NCBI RefSeq assembly: GCF_036226885.1
Contig: NZ_CP109027.1
Location: 3,968,001 to 4,032,000, forward strand
Length of the DNA: 64,000 bases
Direction: 5' to 3'
Source of the DNA: Streptomyces sp. NBC_00663
Lineage (GTDB): Bacteria; Actinomycetota; Actinomycetes; Streptomycetales; Streptomycetaceae
Positions 1 through 8,082 of the stretch are shown piece by piece. The first letter of the stretch is position 1. Each line of letters opens with the position of its first letter. The notes below the pieces were generated by a model. It had not been told where the DNA came from, searched no databases, and saw only the letters and a program-made list of their open reading frames with translations. Position numbers and translations under genes: made by a program.

Positions 1-1175
1 CCGCTGAACGGCGGGATCGCGGCGAGTGCGAGGAGCGCCACGGTCATCGTCCAGTAGGCGTCGGGCACGCGGTCGCGCAGGTGGCCCATGCGGGACATGG
101 CGGCCAGCGAGTTGGTGCCGGCGGCGTGGATGATCACGCCTGCCGCGAGGAACAGCAGCGCCTTGAAGGCGCCGTGCGACAGGAGGTGGAAGACGGCGGC
201 ACCGCGGTCGCCGACGGCGAGGGCGCCGGTCATGTAGCCGAGCTGACCGATCGTCGAGTAGGCGAGGACGCGCTTGATGTCGTCCTGGGCGAGGGCGGCC
301 AGTGCCGAGCCGGTCATGGTGACGGCGGCCATCACGGCCAGGACGACCATCGCGGCCTGCGAGGCCTCGAAGACGGGGAGGAGTCGCGCGACGAAATAGA
401 CACCGGCGGCGACCATCGTCGCCGCGTGGATGAGCGCGGAGACGGGCGTGGGGCCCGCCATCGCGTCCGGGAGCCAGGTGTGCAGCGGGAACTGCGCCGA
501 CTTGCCGGCCACGCCCGCCAGGAGCAGCAGGGCGATCAGGGTCGGGTGGTCCAGTCCCCCGCTCGCGACGGCGCCGAGGACCTTCGTGATGCGGAAGGAC
601 CCGGCGTCGTTGGCGAGCGCGAACAGGCCGATGAGGAAGGGGACGTCGCCGAGCTTGGTGACGAGGAATGCCTTGATGGAGGCGGCGCGGGCCTCCGGGG
701 TCTCCCAGTAGTGGCCGACCAGGAAGTACGAGCAGATGCCCATGACTTCCCAGCCGACCAGGAGCACCATCAGGTCGCCCGAGTAGACGACGAGGAGCAT
801 GGCGGAGGTGAAGAGGGAGACGAGAGCCGCGTAGGACGGGTAGCGCGGGTCGTCGCGCAGATAGCCGGTCGAGTAGATCTGCACGCAGCTCGCGACGAGG
901 CCGACCAGGACGGCGACGAGGGCGGCGAAGCCGTCGATGTGCAGGGCGAGTTCGATCGGGATCGAGCCGGTGGGCGTGAGCTCGGTGGCGGCGTTCACCG
1001 CCTCGTGTCCGCCCTGGCGTACGGCGACCACGGCGGCCAGCACGAGGGAGGCCAGCGTCGGCAGCACGGCGAGCGGGCGGACGAAGCCGGGGGCCGTGCG
1101 GCCCAGGAGCAGGCCGACGGCCGCGCCCAGGAAGGGAAGGAGGGGGACGAGGGCGGCGAGGGTGGTGGTGGTCAC
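1..1175 (-). CDS. nuoL2: NADH-quinone oxidoreductase subunit L, second cluster (3' end missing)
   Basis: Membrane antiporter-like proton-pumping subunit of complex I. The GTG at 1175-1173 shares a GTGA overlap with the nuoK2 stop. About 391 residues are present and the C-terminal third lies beyond base 1. Visible family motifs are WEVMGICSYFLVG, GKSAQFPLHTWLPDAM followed by GPTPVSALIHAATMVAAG, and DDIKRVLAYSTIGQLGYM, which carry the conserved Glu, Lys and His residues of the proton channel. It is translationally coupled to the upstream second nuo operon. A distinct paralog (53521-55485) sits in the main operon. The identification is firm. Whether nuoM2 and nuoN2 follow cannot be seen. Confidence 0.95.
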   Translation of the reverse strand, partial: MTTTTLAALVPLLPFLGAAVGLLLGRTAPGFVRPLAVLPTLASLVLAAVVAVRQGGHEAVNAATELTPTGSIPIELALHIDGFAALVAVLVGLVASCVQIYSTGYLRDDPRYPSYAALVSLFTSAMLLVVYSGDLMVLLVGWEVMGICSYFLVGHYWETPEARAASIKAFLVTKLGDVPFLIGLFALANDAGSFRITKVLGAVASGGLDHPTLIALLLLAGVAGKSAQFPLHTWLPDAMAGPTPVSALIHAATMVAAGVYFVARLLPVFEASQAAMVVLAVMAAVTMTGSALAALAQDDIKRVLAYSTIGQLGYMTGALAVGDRGAAVFHLLSHGAFKALLFLAAGVIIHAAGTNSLAAMSRMGHLRDRVPDAYWTMTVALLALAAIPPFS

Positions 1176-1585
1176 GCGGTGGCCTCTGCCTTCTCGGCCG
1201 CCGGAGCGTCGCCTTCAGAGCCGTCGGAGTTGTCGGAGTCGGGACCGTCCGGTCCGTCGGGGCCGTGTCCCTCGGCGGTGTCGCGGAGCTTGTCGATGTC
1301 CGAGGTGCCGCGGTTGCGGTAGACGGCGAGGACGATGGCCAGGCCGATGCCGATCTCCGCGGCGGCGATGGCGATGGTGAACAGGGTCAGGGCCTGGCCG
1401 GAGTGCAGCGTCTCCGCCGCGGTCCTGCTGAGCCACACGTCGAAGGCGACCAGGTTGAGGTTGACGGCGTTCAGCATCAGCTCGACCGACATCAGGACCA
1501 GGATCGCGTTGCGGCGGGCCAGGACGCCGTAGAGGCCGGTGCAGAAGAGCAGGGCGGAGAGTACGGCGGGATAGGCGAGGTGCAT
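1172..1585 (-). CDS. nuoK2: NADH-quinone oxidoreductase subunit K, second cluster
   Basis: Small membrane subunit of complex I, 137 residues. The first 100 residues match the family: three membrane segments with ARRNAILVLMSVELMLNAVN, including the conserved Glu in the second helix, and an AAAEIGIGLAI segment in the third. A charged Asp/Gly/Pro-rich tail of about 35 residues follows and is absent from the 99-residue NuoK of the main operon (55500-55799). The ATG at 1585 overlaps the nuoJ2 stop by one base (TGATG), and the stop overlaps the nuoL2 GTG. The tail is probably a disordered cytoplasmic extension of unknown role. Confidence 0.96.
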   Translation of the reverse strand: MHLAYPAVLSALLFCTGLYGVLARRNAILVLMSVELMLNAVNLNLVAFDVWLSRTAAETLHSGQALTLFTIAIAAAEIGIGLAIVLAVYRNRGTSDIDKLRDTAEGHGPDGPDGPDSDNSDGSEGDAPAAEKAEATA

Positions 1586-2259
1586 CAGCGGGCGCCTTCC
1601 TGCTCGGCCGACCCGGTTCCCGAAGTCGGGATCTTTCGCCCGATCGGGTGATTACGGGAATCCGGGACGGAGGGGGAACCACCGGACACCGCCCGGGAGT
1701 TCACAGGGGGCGGGCTCGACTCCGCCTTCGCCTTGCGGGACAAGACGATCGCACCGACCAGGGCCGCGAGGAGCAGGACGGAGAGGGCCTCGAAGGGCAG
1801 GACCCAGTTCTGGAAGAGGCTCGCTCCGGTGGCCTCGGTCGAGCCGGCGGCGGGGCCGTCCAGGTTGATCCAGGTCGTACGGAAGGCGTCGACGACGACC
1901 CAGATCAACGCACCGGCCGAGGCGACGGCGACCGTGAGGGCGGCCCAGCGGTTGCCGGAGTCCGCGTCCGGGGAGCGGCCGATGGGGGCCTTGGTGAGCA
2001 TCAGACCGAAGAGGAGGAGAACGACGACGGAGCCGACGTAGATGAGGACCTGCACCCAGGCGATGAACTCGGCGGTGAGGAGGAGGTATTCGACGGCGAG
2101 GCCACCGAGGGTCACCACCAGCCACAGGGCGGCGTGCACCAGCTGCCGGGTGGTCACGGTGACGAGGGCGGCGCCGAAGGTGACCAGGCCGACGAGCAGG
2201 AAGGCGATCTCGACACCGGTCGGGGAGAGAAAGCCGTGGGTTTCGGCGGCAAGGCTCAT
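1585..2259 (-). CDS. nuoJ2: NADH-quinone oxidoreductase subunit J, second cluster
   Basis: Membrane subunit of complex I, 224 residues, with about five transmembrane segments. The third contains the family pattern EFIAWVQVLIYVGSVVVLLLFGLML. The last 60 residues are a polar Ser/Pro-rich tail. The ATG at 2259 lies in an ATGA overlap with nuoI2, and the stop overlaps the nuoK2 start, so the gene is translationally coupled on both sides. The main-operon paralog is 55796-56635. Confidence 0.96.
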   Translation of the reverse strand: MSLAAETHGFLSPTGVEIAFLLVGLVTFGAALVTVTTRQLVHAALWLVVTLGGLAVEYLLLTAEFIAWVQVLIYVGSVVVLLLFGLMLTKAPIGRSPDADSGNRWAALTVAVASAGALIWVVVDAFRTTWINLDGPAAGSTEATGASLFQNWVLPFEALSVLLLAALVGAIVLSRKAKAESSPPPVNSRAVSGGSPSVPDSRNHPIGRKIPTSGTGSAEQEGAR

Positions 2260-2828
2260 GACTCCCCCTCCTGCGGTGCCGCCTGGGCAGCCAGCTTCTC
2301 GGCGGTCTTACGGGCGGCGGCGACCTCCTTCGGCTCCTCGGCGGCGGGGTCGAGGGCGGGCGGGGCCGGGACGGTCCACATCCACTCGCGGAGCTTGTCG
2401 CGTTCGTGGGTGAGCTCGCGGATGTCGGTCTCGGCGTACTCGAACTCCGGGGACCAGAACAGCGCGTCGAAAGGACAGACCTCGATGCAGATACCGCAGT
2501 ACATGCACAGGGAGAAGTCGATGGCGAAGCGGTCGAGGACGTTGCGGCTGCGCTCGCGGCCGCCGGGGGCGGCGGGCGGCACCGTCTCCTTGTGGGAGTC
2601 GATGTAGATGCACCAGTCCGGGCACTCCCGCGCACACAGCATGCAGACCGTGCAGTTCTCCTCGAACAGGCCGATGACCCCGCGGGTGCGGGGCGGGAGG
2701 TCGGGCTGGACGTCGGGGTACTGCTCGGTGACGGTCTTCTTCGTCATCGTGCGCAGGGTGACGGCCAGGCCCTTGGCGAGGCCGGAGCCGGGAAAGCGGG
2801 GCCGGGCGGGCGGAAGGGGCTCAGCCAC
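2256..2828 (-). CDS. nuoI2: NADH-quinone oxidoreductase subunit I (2x[4Fe-4S] ferredoxin type), second cluster
   Basis: Peripheral-arm iron-sulfur subunit of 190 residues. It holds two [4Fe-4S] motifs, CTVCMLCARECP and CMYCGICIEVCP, which form clusters N6a and N6b and pass electrons to NuoB. The GTG at 2828-2826 was chosen because it forms a TAGTG junction with the nuoH2 stop. An upstream in-frame extension only reads the antisense-shifted nuoH2 sequence. The C-terminal 45 residues are charged and Ala-rich. In the absence of NuoE/F/G this is a plausible entry point for ferredoxin electrons (inference). Confidence 0.95.
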   Translation of the reverse strand: MAEPLPPARPRFPGSGLAKGLAVTLRTMTKKTVTEQYPDVQPDLPPRTRGVIGLFEENCTVCMLCARECPDWCIYIDSHKETVPPAAPGGRERSRNVLDRFAIDFSLCMYCGICIEVCPFDALFWSPEFEYAETDIRELTHERDKLREWMWTVPAPPALDPAAEEPKEVAAARKTAEKLAAQAAPQEGES

Positions 2829-3796
2829 TAGGAGATCACCACCTTGACGATGCCGGTGAGGGCGATCTGGGCGAGAGAGAGGGGGACGAGAAGGGTCCAG
2901 GACAGCTTCTGCAACTGGTCCTCGCGGAGCCGGGGGTAGGTCACGCGGAGCCAGATCACGAGGAAGGCGAGGACGGCCGCCTTCAGGAGGGTCCACACCC
3001 AGCCGAGGCCCTCGGCGCCCCAGGGGCCGTGCCAACCCCCCAGGAAGAGGACGGTGGTCAGGCCGCACAGAACGATGATCCCGGCGTACTCGGCGAGCAG
3101 GAACAGGGCGAAGCGGAGGCCGGTGTACTCCGTGTACGCGCCGAAGATGATCTCCGAGTCGGCGACGGGCATGTCGAAGGGCGGGCGCTGGAGTTCGGCG
3201 AGGCCGGCGACGAAGAAGACGATCGCGCCGACGATCTGCCAGGGCAGCCACCACCACTCGAAGGCGTCCACGATGCCGGGGAGGGAGACCGTACCGGCCG
3301 CCATCGCGACGGAGGCGGCGGTCAGCAGCATAGGGAGTTCGTAGGCGAGGAGCTGAGCGGCGGTGCGGAGGCCGCCGAGGAGGGAGAACTTATTGGCGGA
3401 GGCCCAGCCGGCCATGAGGGAGCCGAGGACGCCTACGCCCATGACGGCCAGGACGAAGAAGATGCCGGCGTCGACGACCTCGCCGACGGCGCCCTCGCCG
3501 GGGCCGATGGGGATGGCGAGGAGGACCAGGAGGTAGGGCAGGAGGGCCACGGCGGGGGCGAGTTGGAAGATGCGGCGGTCGGCGCCCGCCGGTACGACGT
3601 CTTCCTTCTGCGCGAACTTCACGCCGTCCGCGACGAGTTGGGCCCAGCCGTGGAAGCCGCCGGCGTACATGGGGCCGAGGCGGCCCTGCATATGGGCCAT
3701 CACCTTGTGCTCGGTCTGGCCGACGATCAGGGGGAAGGTGAGGAAGACGACGAAGACGATCAGGAGTCGCAGGGCGACGTCGAGAGCGTCGTTCAC
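2828..3796 (-). CDS. nuoH2: NADH-quinone oxidoreductase subunit H, second cluster
   Basis: Membrane subunit of 322 residues that forms the quinone chamber with NuoB and NuoD. Family motifs include EHKVMAHMQGRLGPMYAG near residue 30, QKEDVVP, ELPMLLTAASV, and RPPFDMPVADSEIIFGAYTEY around 205-225, with eight or so hydrophobic segments. The GTG start at 3796 overlaps the nuoC2 stop (GTGA). It lacks the roughly 60-residue C-terminal extension of the main-operon NuoH (57227-58591). Confidence 0.96.
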   Translation of the reverse strand: MNDALDVALRLLIVFVVFLTFPLIVGQTEHKVMAHMQGRLGPMYAGGFHGWAQLVADGVKFAQKEDVVPAGADRRIFQLAPAVALLPYLLVLLAIPIGPGEGAVGEVVDAGIFFVLAVMGVGVLGSLMAGWASANKFSLLGGLRTAAQLLAYELPMLLTAASVAMAAGTVSLPGIVDAFEWWWLPWQIVGAIVFFVAGLAELQRPPFDMPVADSEIIFGAYTEYTGLRFALFLLAEYAGIIVLCGLTTVLFLGGWHGPWGAEGLGWVWTLLKAAVLAFLVIWLRVTYPRLREDQLQKLSWTLLVPLSLAQIALTGIVKVVIS

Positions 3797-5430
3797 TGCG
3801 GGCCTCCTGCGGGGTCTTCGGGGGTGCGGGGAGTGTGGGGGCTGCTCGGTTTGTTCGGGGTGTTCGGGGCCTCGGAGGCTTCGGGGGCTTCCGGCGTGCC
3901 GGGGGCGTCCCGCGTCTCGGAGGCTTCCGGTGCCTCGTCTTGGGCGGGGGCCTGATCCTCCTGGACACGTGCAGGTGCGTCACCCTGGGCCTGAACCTGG
4001 GCCTGAGGGTCCTGCTCGGCCTTCGGGTGCGGCTCGGCGCCGGGTGGCGGTTCGGCCGTGGAGCTGGGGGATCGCTCCGCATCGGGTTCGGGTTCGGGCT
4101 CGTCGAAAGCTGGGCGGGCGTGGTGCCACGGGGCGTCGGCGCTGCGGGGAGCCGTTGAGTCGGGTCGCGTGGGCGCGGGGGGCGCGGGGGGCGCGGGGGG
4201 CGCGGGTGCATCGTCGGCCGACGTAGTGCCGGAGTCGGTGGTGTCAGGTGCGGGGCGCTGGCTGGCGGAGCCCTCCGAGACGCTGCGGGAGCGGCGCGGC
4301 CCTGCGGGGGCTGTGCTGGTTCCCGGGCGATCGGAGGCCGAGCCCTCGCTCTGGGCGTCGGCGTCGGCGTCGGCGTCCGCGACGGCATCGCCGTCGGCTG
4401 CCGTCTGGCTCACCGAGCCCTGAGCCGCGGTGCGAGAGCGTCGGGGGCCGGTTGCCGGGGGCGCGGGTGTCGCCGGTGCTTCTGCCTGGCTGGCGGAACC
4501 CTCCGCCGCCGAACGCGAACGACGCTGACCCGCGGCCGGTGCCGCCGGTGCCTCCGCAGCCGGCGCAACCCCCGGCGCCCGCTCAGTCCCCGACGCCCCC
4601 GGCGTCTGCTCAGCCGGCGCAGTCTCCGTTCCCCCCGGAGCCTCCGAAGCCCCCGGAGCCCCCACCTGGCTCGCCGAGCCCTCCGACGCCGAACGCGAAC
4701 GGCGAGGGGGCGTGGTCGGGGTTGCCGTGGGTGTCGGGGGCTGCGGTTGGGTGGCGGTGGCTTCTGGGGTGGTGCGGGTGCGGCGGGCGGGGCGGTCGCC
4801 GGGGGCGGCGCCCGTGGCGCGGGGGCCCGTTGTGCGGGCGGGGCGGGCCGGAGGTGGGGGGAGCTGGCCCTTGAGGGGGCCCCACTCGTTCGGGTCGGGG
4901 ACGCCTGGGGGGAGCATCTGGCGGCGCTTGGGGCCGCCGTGTTCGGACTCGCCCGGTTCCTTCGCGCCGGGCCAGGCCTTGGCGACGCGGGCGGCCAGGA
5001 CGAAGTCCTTGCGGAGGGGGTGGCCTTCGAAGGTTTCCGGAAGGAGGAGGTGGTCCAGGGCAGGGTGGCCCTCGAAGACGACGCCGAACATTTCGTGCGT
5101 CTCGCGTTCGTGCCAGGCCGCGCCGGCGAAGACGTCGACGGCGGTGGGCAGGGTCGGGGACTCGTGCGGGACCGTCGTACGGAGAAGGAGGCGGCGTACC
5201 GGGGAGAGGGCCGCGAGGTGGGTGGCGACGCGGAAACCCGTGCCCGGTTCGTCGACCGCGCTGAGCCAGTCGAAGTAAGTGCAGCCCAGTTCGTCGCGGG
5301 CCGTCCGCAGGGAGGTGATCCAGGAGGCCGGGGGGACGTCGACCGTGAGGACGTCGTAGGACTCCTCGGCCGTGGCGTCGGGGCCGAAGAGTTCCTCGGT
5401 GGGGGCGGGCAGCCAGCCGGTCGTGGTCAT
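3793..5430 (-). CDS. nuoC2: NADH-quinone oxidoreductase subunit C with a long disordered repeat tail, second cluster
   Basis: Residues 1-190 are the 30-kDa NuoC domain: CTYFDWLSAVDEPG near 50, HERETHEMFGVVFEGHP at 107-122, and LLLPETFEGHPLRKDF at 128-143. Residues 195-545 are not a NuoD domain. They form a Pro/Ala/Ser/Glu-rich region predicted to be disordered, with four copies of a 13-residue motif, RRSRSASEGSASQ (starts 243, 303, 330, 379), and a degenerate SEGSAS at 361. The frame is open with normal high-GC third positions throughout, and the stop is coupled to nuoH2, so the tail belongs to the protein. An ATGA overlap joins it to nuoB2. No nuoD follows, although D normally sits between C and E or H. 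The tail's function is unknown. Confidence 0.9.
   Translation of the reverse strand: MTTTGWLPAPTEELFGPDATAEESYDVLTVDVPPASWITSLRTARDELGCTYFDWLSAVDEPGTGFRVATHLAALSPVRRLLLRTTVPHESPTLPTAVDVFAGAAWHERETHEMFGVVFEGHPALDHLLLPETFEGHPLRKDFVLAARVAKAWPGAKEPGESEHGGPKRRQMLPPGVPDPNEWGPLKGQLPPPPARPARTTGPRATGAAPGDRPARRTRTTPEATATQPQPPTPTATPTTPPRRSRSASEGSASQVGAPGASEAPGGTETAPAEQTPGASGTERAPGVAPAAEAPAAPAAGQRRSRSAAEGSASQAEAPATPAPPATGPRRSRTAAQGSVSQTAADGDAVADADADADAQSEGSASDRPGTSTAPAGPRRSRSVSEGSASQRPAPDTTDSGTTSADDAPAPPAPPAPPAPTRPDSTAPRSADAPWHHARPAFDEPEPEPDAERSPSSTAEPPPGAEPHPKAEQDPQAQVQAQGDAPARVQEDQAPAQDEAPEASETRDAPGTPEAPEASEAPNTPNKPSSPHTPRTPEDPAGGPQ
4171..4208. repeat. 9-bp GC microsatellite inside nuoC2
   Basis: About four head-to-tail copies of a gcgcggggg unit encode the PAPPAPPAPPAP run of the NuoC2 tail. 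A second simple repeat, a 6-bp gtcggc unit near 4356-4381, encodes alternating Ala-Asp. Both are in frame with the gene and could change length by slippage without a frameshift, when whole codons are gained or lost. Confidence 0.8.
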
Positions 5431-6068
5431 CGTTCCTCCCCCGGGGTGGGAGAGGTGGGAGAGGGGGCCTTCAGCAGGTCGCTCTGGAGGGCGGCCGGGG
5501 AGGGGCGGGCGGCGGGTCCGTCGGTGCCGTACCGCTCGCCCAGCGACTCCCGGGCGATCTTCTCCTGGAGTTTGAGGATGCCCTGGAGCAGGGCCTCGGG
5601 GCGGGGCGGGCAGCCGGGGACGTAGACGTCGACGGGGATGATCTGGTCGACGCCCTTGGTGACGGAGTAGGAGTCCCAGTACGGGCCGCCGCAGTTGGAG
5701 CAGGCGCCGAAGGAGATGACGTACTTCGGTTCCGGCATCTGTTCGTACAGGCGCTTCACCGCGGGGGCCATCTTGTCCGTGACCGTGCCCGACACCACCA
5801 TCAGGTCGGCCTGCCTCGGACCCGGCGCGAAGGGGATCACGCCGAGGCGGATGAAGTCGTGGCGGGCCATCGACGCGGCGATGAACTCGATCGCGCAGCA
5901 GGCGAGGCCGAAGTTGAAGACCCAGAGTGAGTAGCGGCGGCCCCAGTTGAGGACCACCTTCATCGGCTCGGGGGCCAGGCGGGCGAGGGCGCCCAGGCGC
6001 TTCGGCTCCGGCAGCGGCACGGGCTGCGGCGAGGTCGGGTCGGGTGTCACGTCCGGCGTCACGCCCAT
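5427..6068 (-). CDS. nuoB2: NADH-quinone oxidoreductase subunit B, second cluster
   Basis: Peripheral subunit carrying the terminal [4Fe-4S] cluster N2, 213 residues. Ligand motifs are FGLACCAIEF (two adjacent Cys), ISFGACSNCGGPYWDSYSV and VYVPGCPPRPEALL. The ATG at 6068 lies 10 bases inside nuoA2. A GTG two codons later (6062) would give the GTGA junction common in this operon and is equally possible. The N-terminal 30 residues are Pro-rich and the C-terminal 40 are poorly conserved. The stop is coupled to nuoC2 by ATGA. Confidence 0.95.
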   Translation of the reverse strand: MGVTPDVTPDPTSPQPVPLPEPKRLGALARLAPEPMKVVLNWGRRYSLWVFNFGLACCAIEFIAASMARHDFIRLGVIPFAPGPRQADLMVVSGTVTDKMAPAVKRLYEQMPEPKYVISFGACSNCGGPYWDSYSVTKGVDQIIPVDVYVPGCPPRPEALLQGILKLQEKIARESLGERYGTDGPAARPSPAALQSDLLKAPSPTSPTPGEER

Positions 6069-6463
6069 GTCAGGACGCCCTTCTTGTATGCGTACAGCAG
6101 ACCCACGGCCAGGAAGCCGAGGAAGATGAACATCTCGACGAGGGTGGTGGCGCCGTAGCCGGGGGCGGCGAAGATCGTGGCCCAGGGGAACAGGAAGATC
6201 GAGTCGACGGCGAAGATGACGTAGAGGAAGGCGTAGACGTAGTAGCGGACCTGGGTGTGGGCCCAGCCCTCGCCGACGGGGTCGACGCCGCACTCGTACG
6301 TCAGGAGCTTCTCGGGGGTGGGCACCACGGGGCGCAGCAGTCGTCCGGCGCCGAAGGCGACCGCGACGAACAGCACGCCGACGATGGCGAGCAGTCCGAC
6401 GACCGAGTACGACTGGAAGTAGTCCGAGTAGTCCGACGCGGCGACAGTGGTCGGTTCTCGCAC
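6059..6463 (-). CDS. nuoA2: NADH-quinone oxidoreductase subunit A, second cluster
   Basis: First gene of the second nuo operon, 134 residues, three membrane helices. The family signature is YECGVDPVGEGWAHTQVRYY, with the quinone-site loop Cys, followed by a hydrophobic stretch with the conserved acidic residue in FAVDSIFLFPWA. The GTG start at 6463 is preceded by a GAGGGG ribosome site. The gene is transcribed away from the sensor kinase at 6692, so the 228-bp space between them holds both promoters. Confidence 0.95.
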   Translation of the reverse strand: MREPTTVAASDYSDYFQSYSVVGLLAIVGVLFVAVAFGAGRLLRPVVPTPEKLLTYECGVDPVGEGWAHTQVRYYVYAFLYVIFAVDSIFLFPWATIFAAPGYGATTLVEMFIFLGFLAVGLLYAYKKGVLTWA

Positions 6464-6516
6464 GTCCGCCCCTCGCTCCCTGTGGACAACGTCGTTCGAC
6501 GATCTGTACGCACGGG

Positions 6517-6544
6517 AGTCTAGGGCCTGCTAAAGAGAGCGTAA
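6517..6544 (-). promoter_or_regulatory. candidate promoter of the second nuo operon
   Basis: On the minus strand TTACGC (6544-6539) and TAGACT (6522-6517) are separated by 16 bp, about 54 bp upstream of the nuoA2 GTG. This resembles a housekeeping sigma promoter with an unusual -35. It is a pattern match only. Confidence 0.35.
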
Positions 6545-6611
6545 GCAGCCCGTCACGGCTTGAGGTGCCCGAATGCGAGACGAAGAGGGAGACCAAGAGG
6601 AGACGAACGGG

Positions 6612-6630
6612 GGCAGGGTGGGGTTTTCCC
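6612..6630 (-). promoter_or_regulatory. GGGAAAACCCC box, copy 1
   Basis: Minus-strand reading is GGGAAAACCCCACCCTGCC. A near copy (GGGAAAACCCCCCTGCC) lies at 7959-7975 ahead of the second kinase. It sits about 60 bp upstream of the first kinase start, in the divergent space shared with nuoA2. The dyad GGGG-TTTT-CCCC core suits a dimeric response regulator or other dimeric repressor. Inference only. Confidence 0.4.
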
Positions 6631-6691
6631 CCGGATGGCGCGGCGGTCCGCCTCATGGCGTCGCGGCGCGCGTCGCGGCACGCTGGCCCAT

Positions 6692-7906
6692 ATGACCGAA
6701 CGCCCCAGAGATTCCCGACAGGCCGAGCATGCGCGGGCCGAGAACGTGTCGCCGCTTCCGCCCGTCCGCTTCGCCTACGACGCGCACACCTGGAAGGAGA
6801 TCGCGCATCTGCTGCTGAATCTCCCGGTGGCGTTGCTCGGGTTCGTGTATGTCACGACGGTGCTGTTCACCGGCTTCTGGCTGACGGTGACGGTGATCGG
6901 GTTCCCGTTGCTGGCGGCCGGGCTGATGGGGGCGCGGAAGCTGGGCGCGCTGGAGCGGCGGCGGGCCCGCAAGCTGCTCGGGGTGCGGATCGACGAGCCG
7001 AGTCCGCTGCCGCTGAAGACCGCCAACTCGGGTTTCTTCCAGCAGCTGTGGATGATGCTGAAGGACCCGGTGGGCTGGCGGACGGTCCTGTACGACTTCA
7101 TCCGGCTGCCCTGGGGCATTCTCACCTTCACCCTCACGCTGACCTCGCTGTTCGTGCTGTGGCCGGTGCTGCCGTACATCGCGCGGGGTCTGTCCAACGC
7201 GGACCGGGCGATGGTGCGGGGGCTGCTGTCGCCGTCGGACGAGCTGGAACGTCGTATCGCGGAACTCGAGTCGGACCGGGGGGTCGTGGTCGACACGGCC
7301 GCGGCCGATCTGCGGCGGATCGAGCGGGATCTGCACGACGGGGCGCAGGCCCGGCTGGTCAACCTCGCCATGGGGCTCGGGCTGGCGAAGGAGAAGCTGC
7401 TGGAGGACCCGGAGTACGCGCAGGCGATGGTCGAGGAGGCGCACGGCGAGGTGAAGCTGGCGCTTCAGGAGCTGCGGGATCTGGCGCGCGGGATCCATCC
7501 GGCGGTGCTGACGGACCGGGGGCTGGACGCGGCGCTGTCGTCGGTGGCCTCGCGGTGCACGGTGCCGGTGAAGGTGACCGCCGACCTGGACGCCCGGCCG
7601 GCCGCGGCGATCGAGGGCATCGCCTACTTCACCGTCTCCGAGCTGCTCCAGAACATCAGCAAGCACAGTGGGGCGAGGTCGGCGTCGGTGGATGTGTGGC
7701 GGTCGGACGACCGGCTGCTCATCCAGGTGTGGGACGACGGCCGGGGCGGCGCCAGCCTGGACGCGGGCAGTGGGATGCAGGGGCTCGCGGAGCGGCTCGG
7801 CGCGGTCGACGGGTTGTTCGTCATCGACTCGCCGGTGGGCGGGCCCACGACGGTCACGGCGGAGCTGCCGTGGCGGGACCGGGCGCACGACGCGCGTCGG
7901 GGGTAG
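6692..7906 (+). CDS. Sensor histidine kinase, NarL/DesK type (first of a tandem pair)
   Basis: Membrane kinase of 404 residues. The N-terminal 190 residues form a sensor region with two paired hydrophobic hairpins (about 4 TM). The dimerisation/phosphoacceptor motif RRIERDLHDGAQARLV gives the phospho-accepting His in LHDGA. The HATPase domain has AVSELLQ-type N box ...TVSELLQNISKHS and G boxes WDDGRGGA and GMQGLAERL. The ATG at 6692 follows directly after a GC-rich non-coding stretch. An upstream in-frame extension to 6560 is Arg-rich and unlikely to be coding. The kinase core is nearly identical to that of the next gene. The response regulator at 9861 is the probable partner, and the position beside nuoA2 and korAB suggests a redox or respiratory signal (inference). 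Confidence 0.92.
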   Translation: MTERPRDSRQAEHARAENVSPLPPVRFAYDAHTWKEIAHLLLNLPVALLGFVYVTTVLFTGFWLTVTVIGFPLLAAGLMGARKLGALERRRARKLLGVRIDEPSPLPLKTANSGFFQQLWMMLKDPVGWRTVLYDFIRLPWGILTFTLTLTSLFVLWPVLPYIARGLSNADRAMVRGLLSPSDELERRIAELESDRGVVVDTAAADLRRIERDLHDGAQARLVNLAMGLGLAKEKLLEDPEYAQAMVEEAHGEVKLALQELRDLARGIHPAVLTDRGLDAALSSVASRCTVPVKVTADLDARPAAAIEGIAYFTVSELLQNISKHSGARSASVDVWRSDDRLLIQVWDDGRGGASLDAGSGMQGLAERLGAVDGLFVIDSPVGGPTTVTAELPWRDRAHDARRG

Positions 7907-7958
7907 GGCGCTCGGCGGGGCAGGGCACTCAGCGGGGGATCGGCGATCGGCGGGGGTA

Positions 7959-7975
7959 GGGAAAACCCCCCTGCC
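7959..7975 (+). promoter_or_regulatory. GGGAAAACCCC box, copy 2
   Basis: GGGAAAACCCCCCTGCC, matching the minus-strand box at 6612-6630 apart from a two-base indel. It lies in the 176-bp gap between the two kinases, 108 bp upstream of the second kinase start. A shared operator would allow the adjacent response regulator to control both kinases. Untested. Confidence 0.4.
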
Positions 7976-8082
7976 AAGAGGCCGACGGACTCCATGGTCC
8001 GCTGACCTGCGGTCGAGCAGGGTGGAGATACGACAGACACCGGTACGACACCCAGGCGCGGGACGAGAGAAGGACGACGCCG

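Noticed and set aside
3793..4850. NuoC2 tail as a separate gene or a frameshifted NuoD
   Set aside because: The frame is continuous with NuoC, no NuoD motif appears in any frame, and the stop is coupled to nuoH2.
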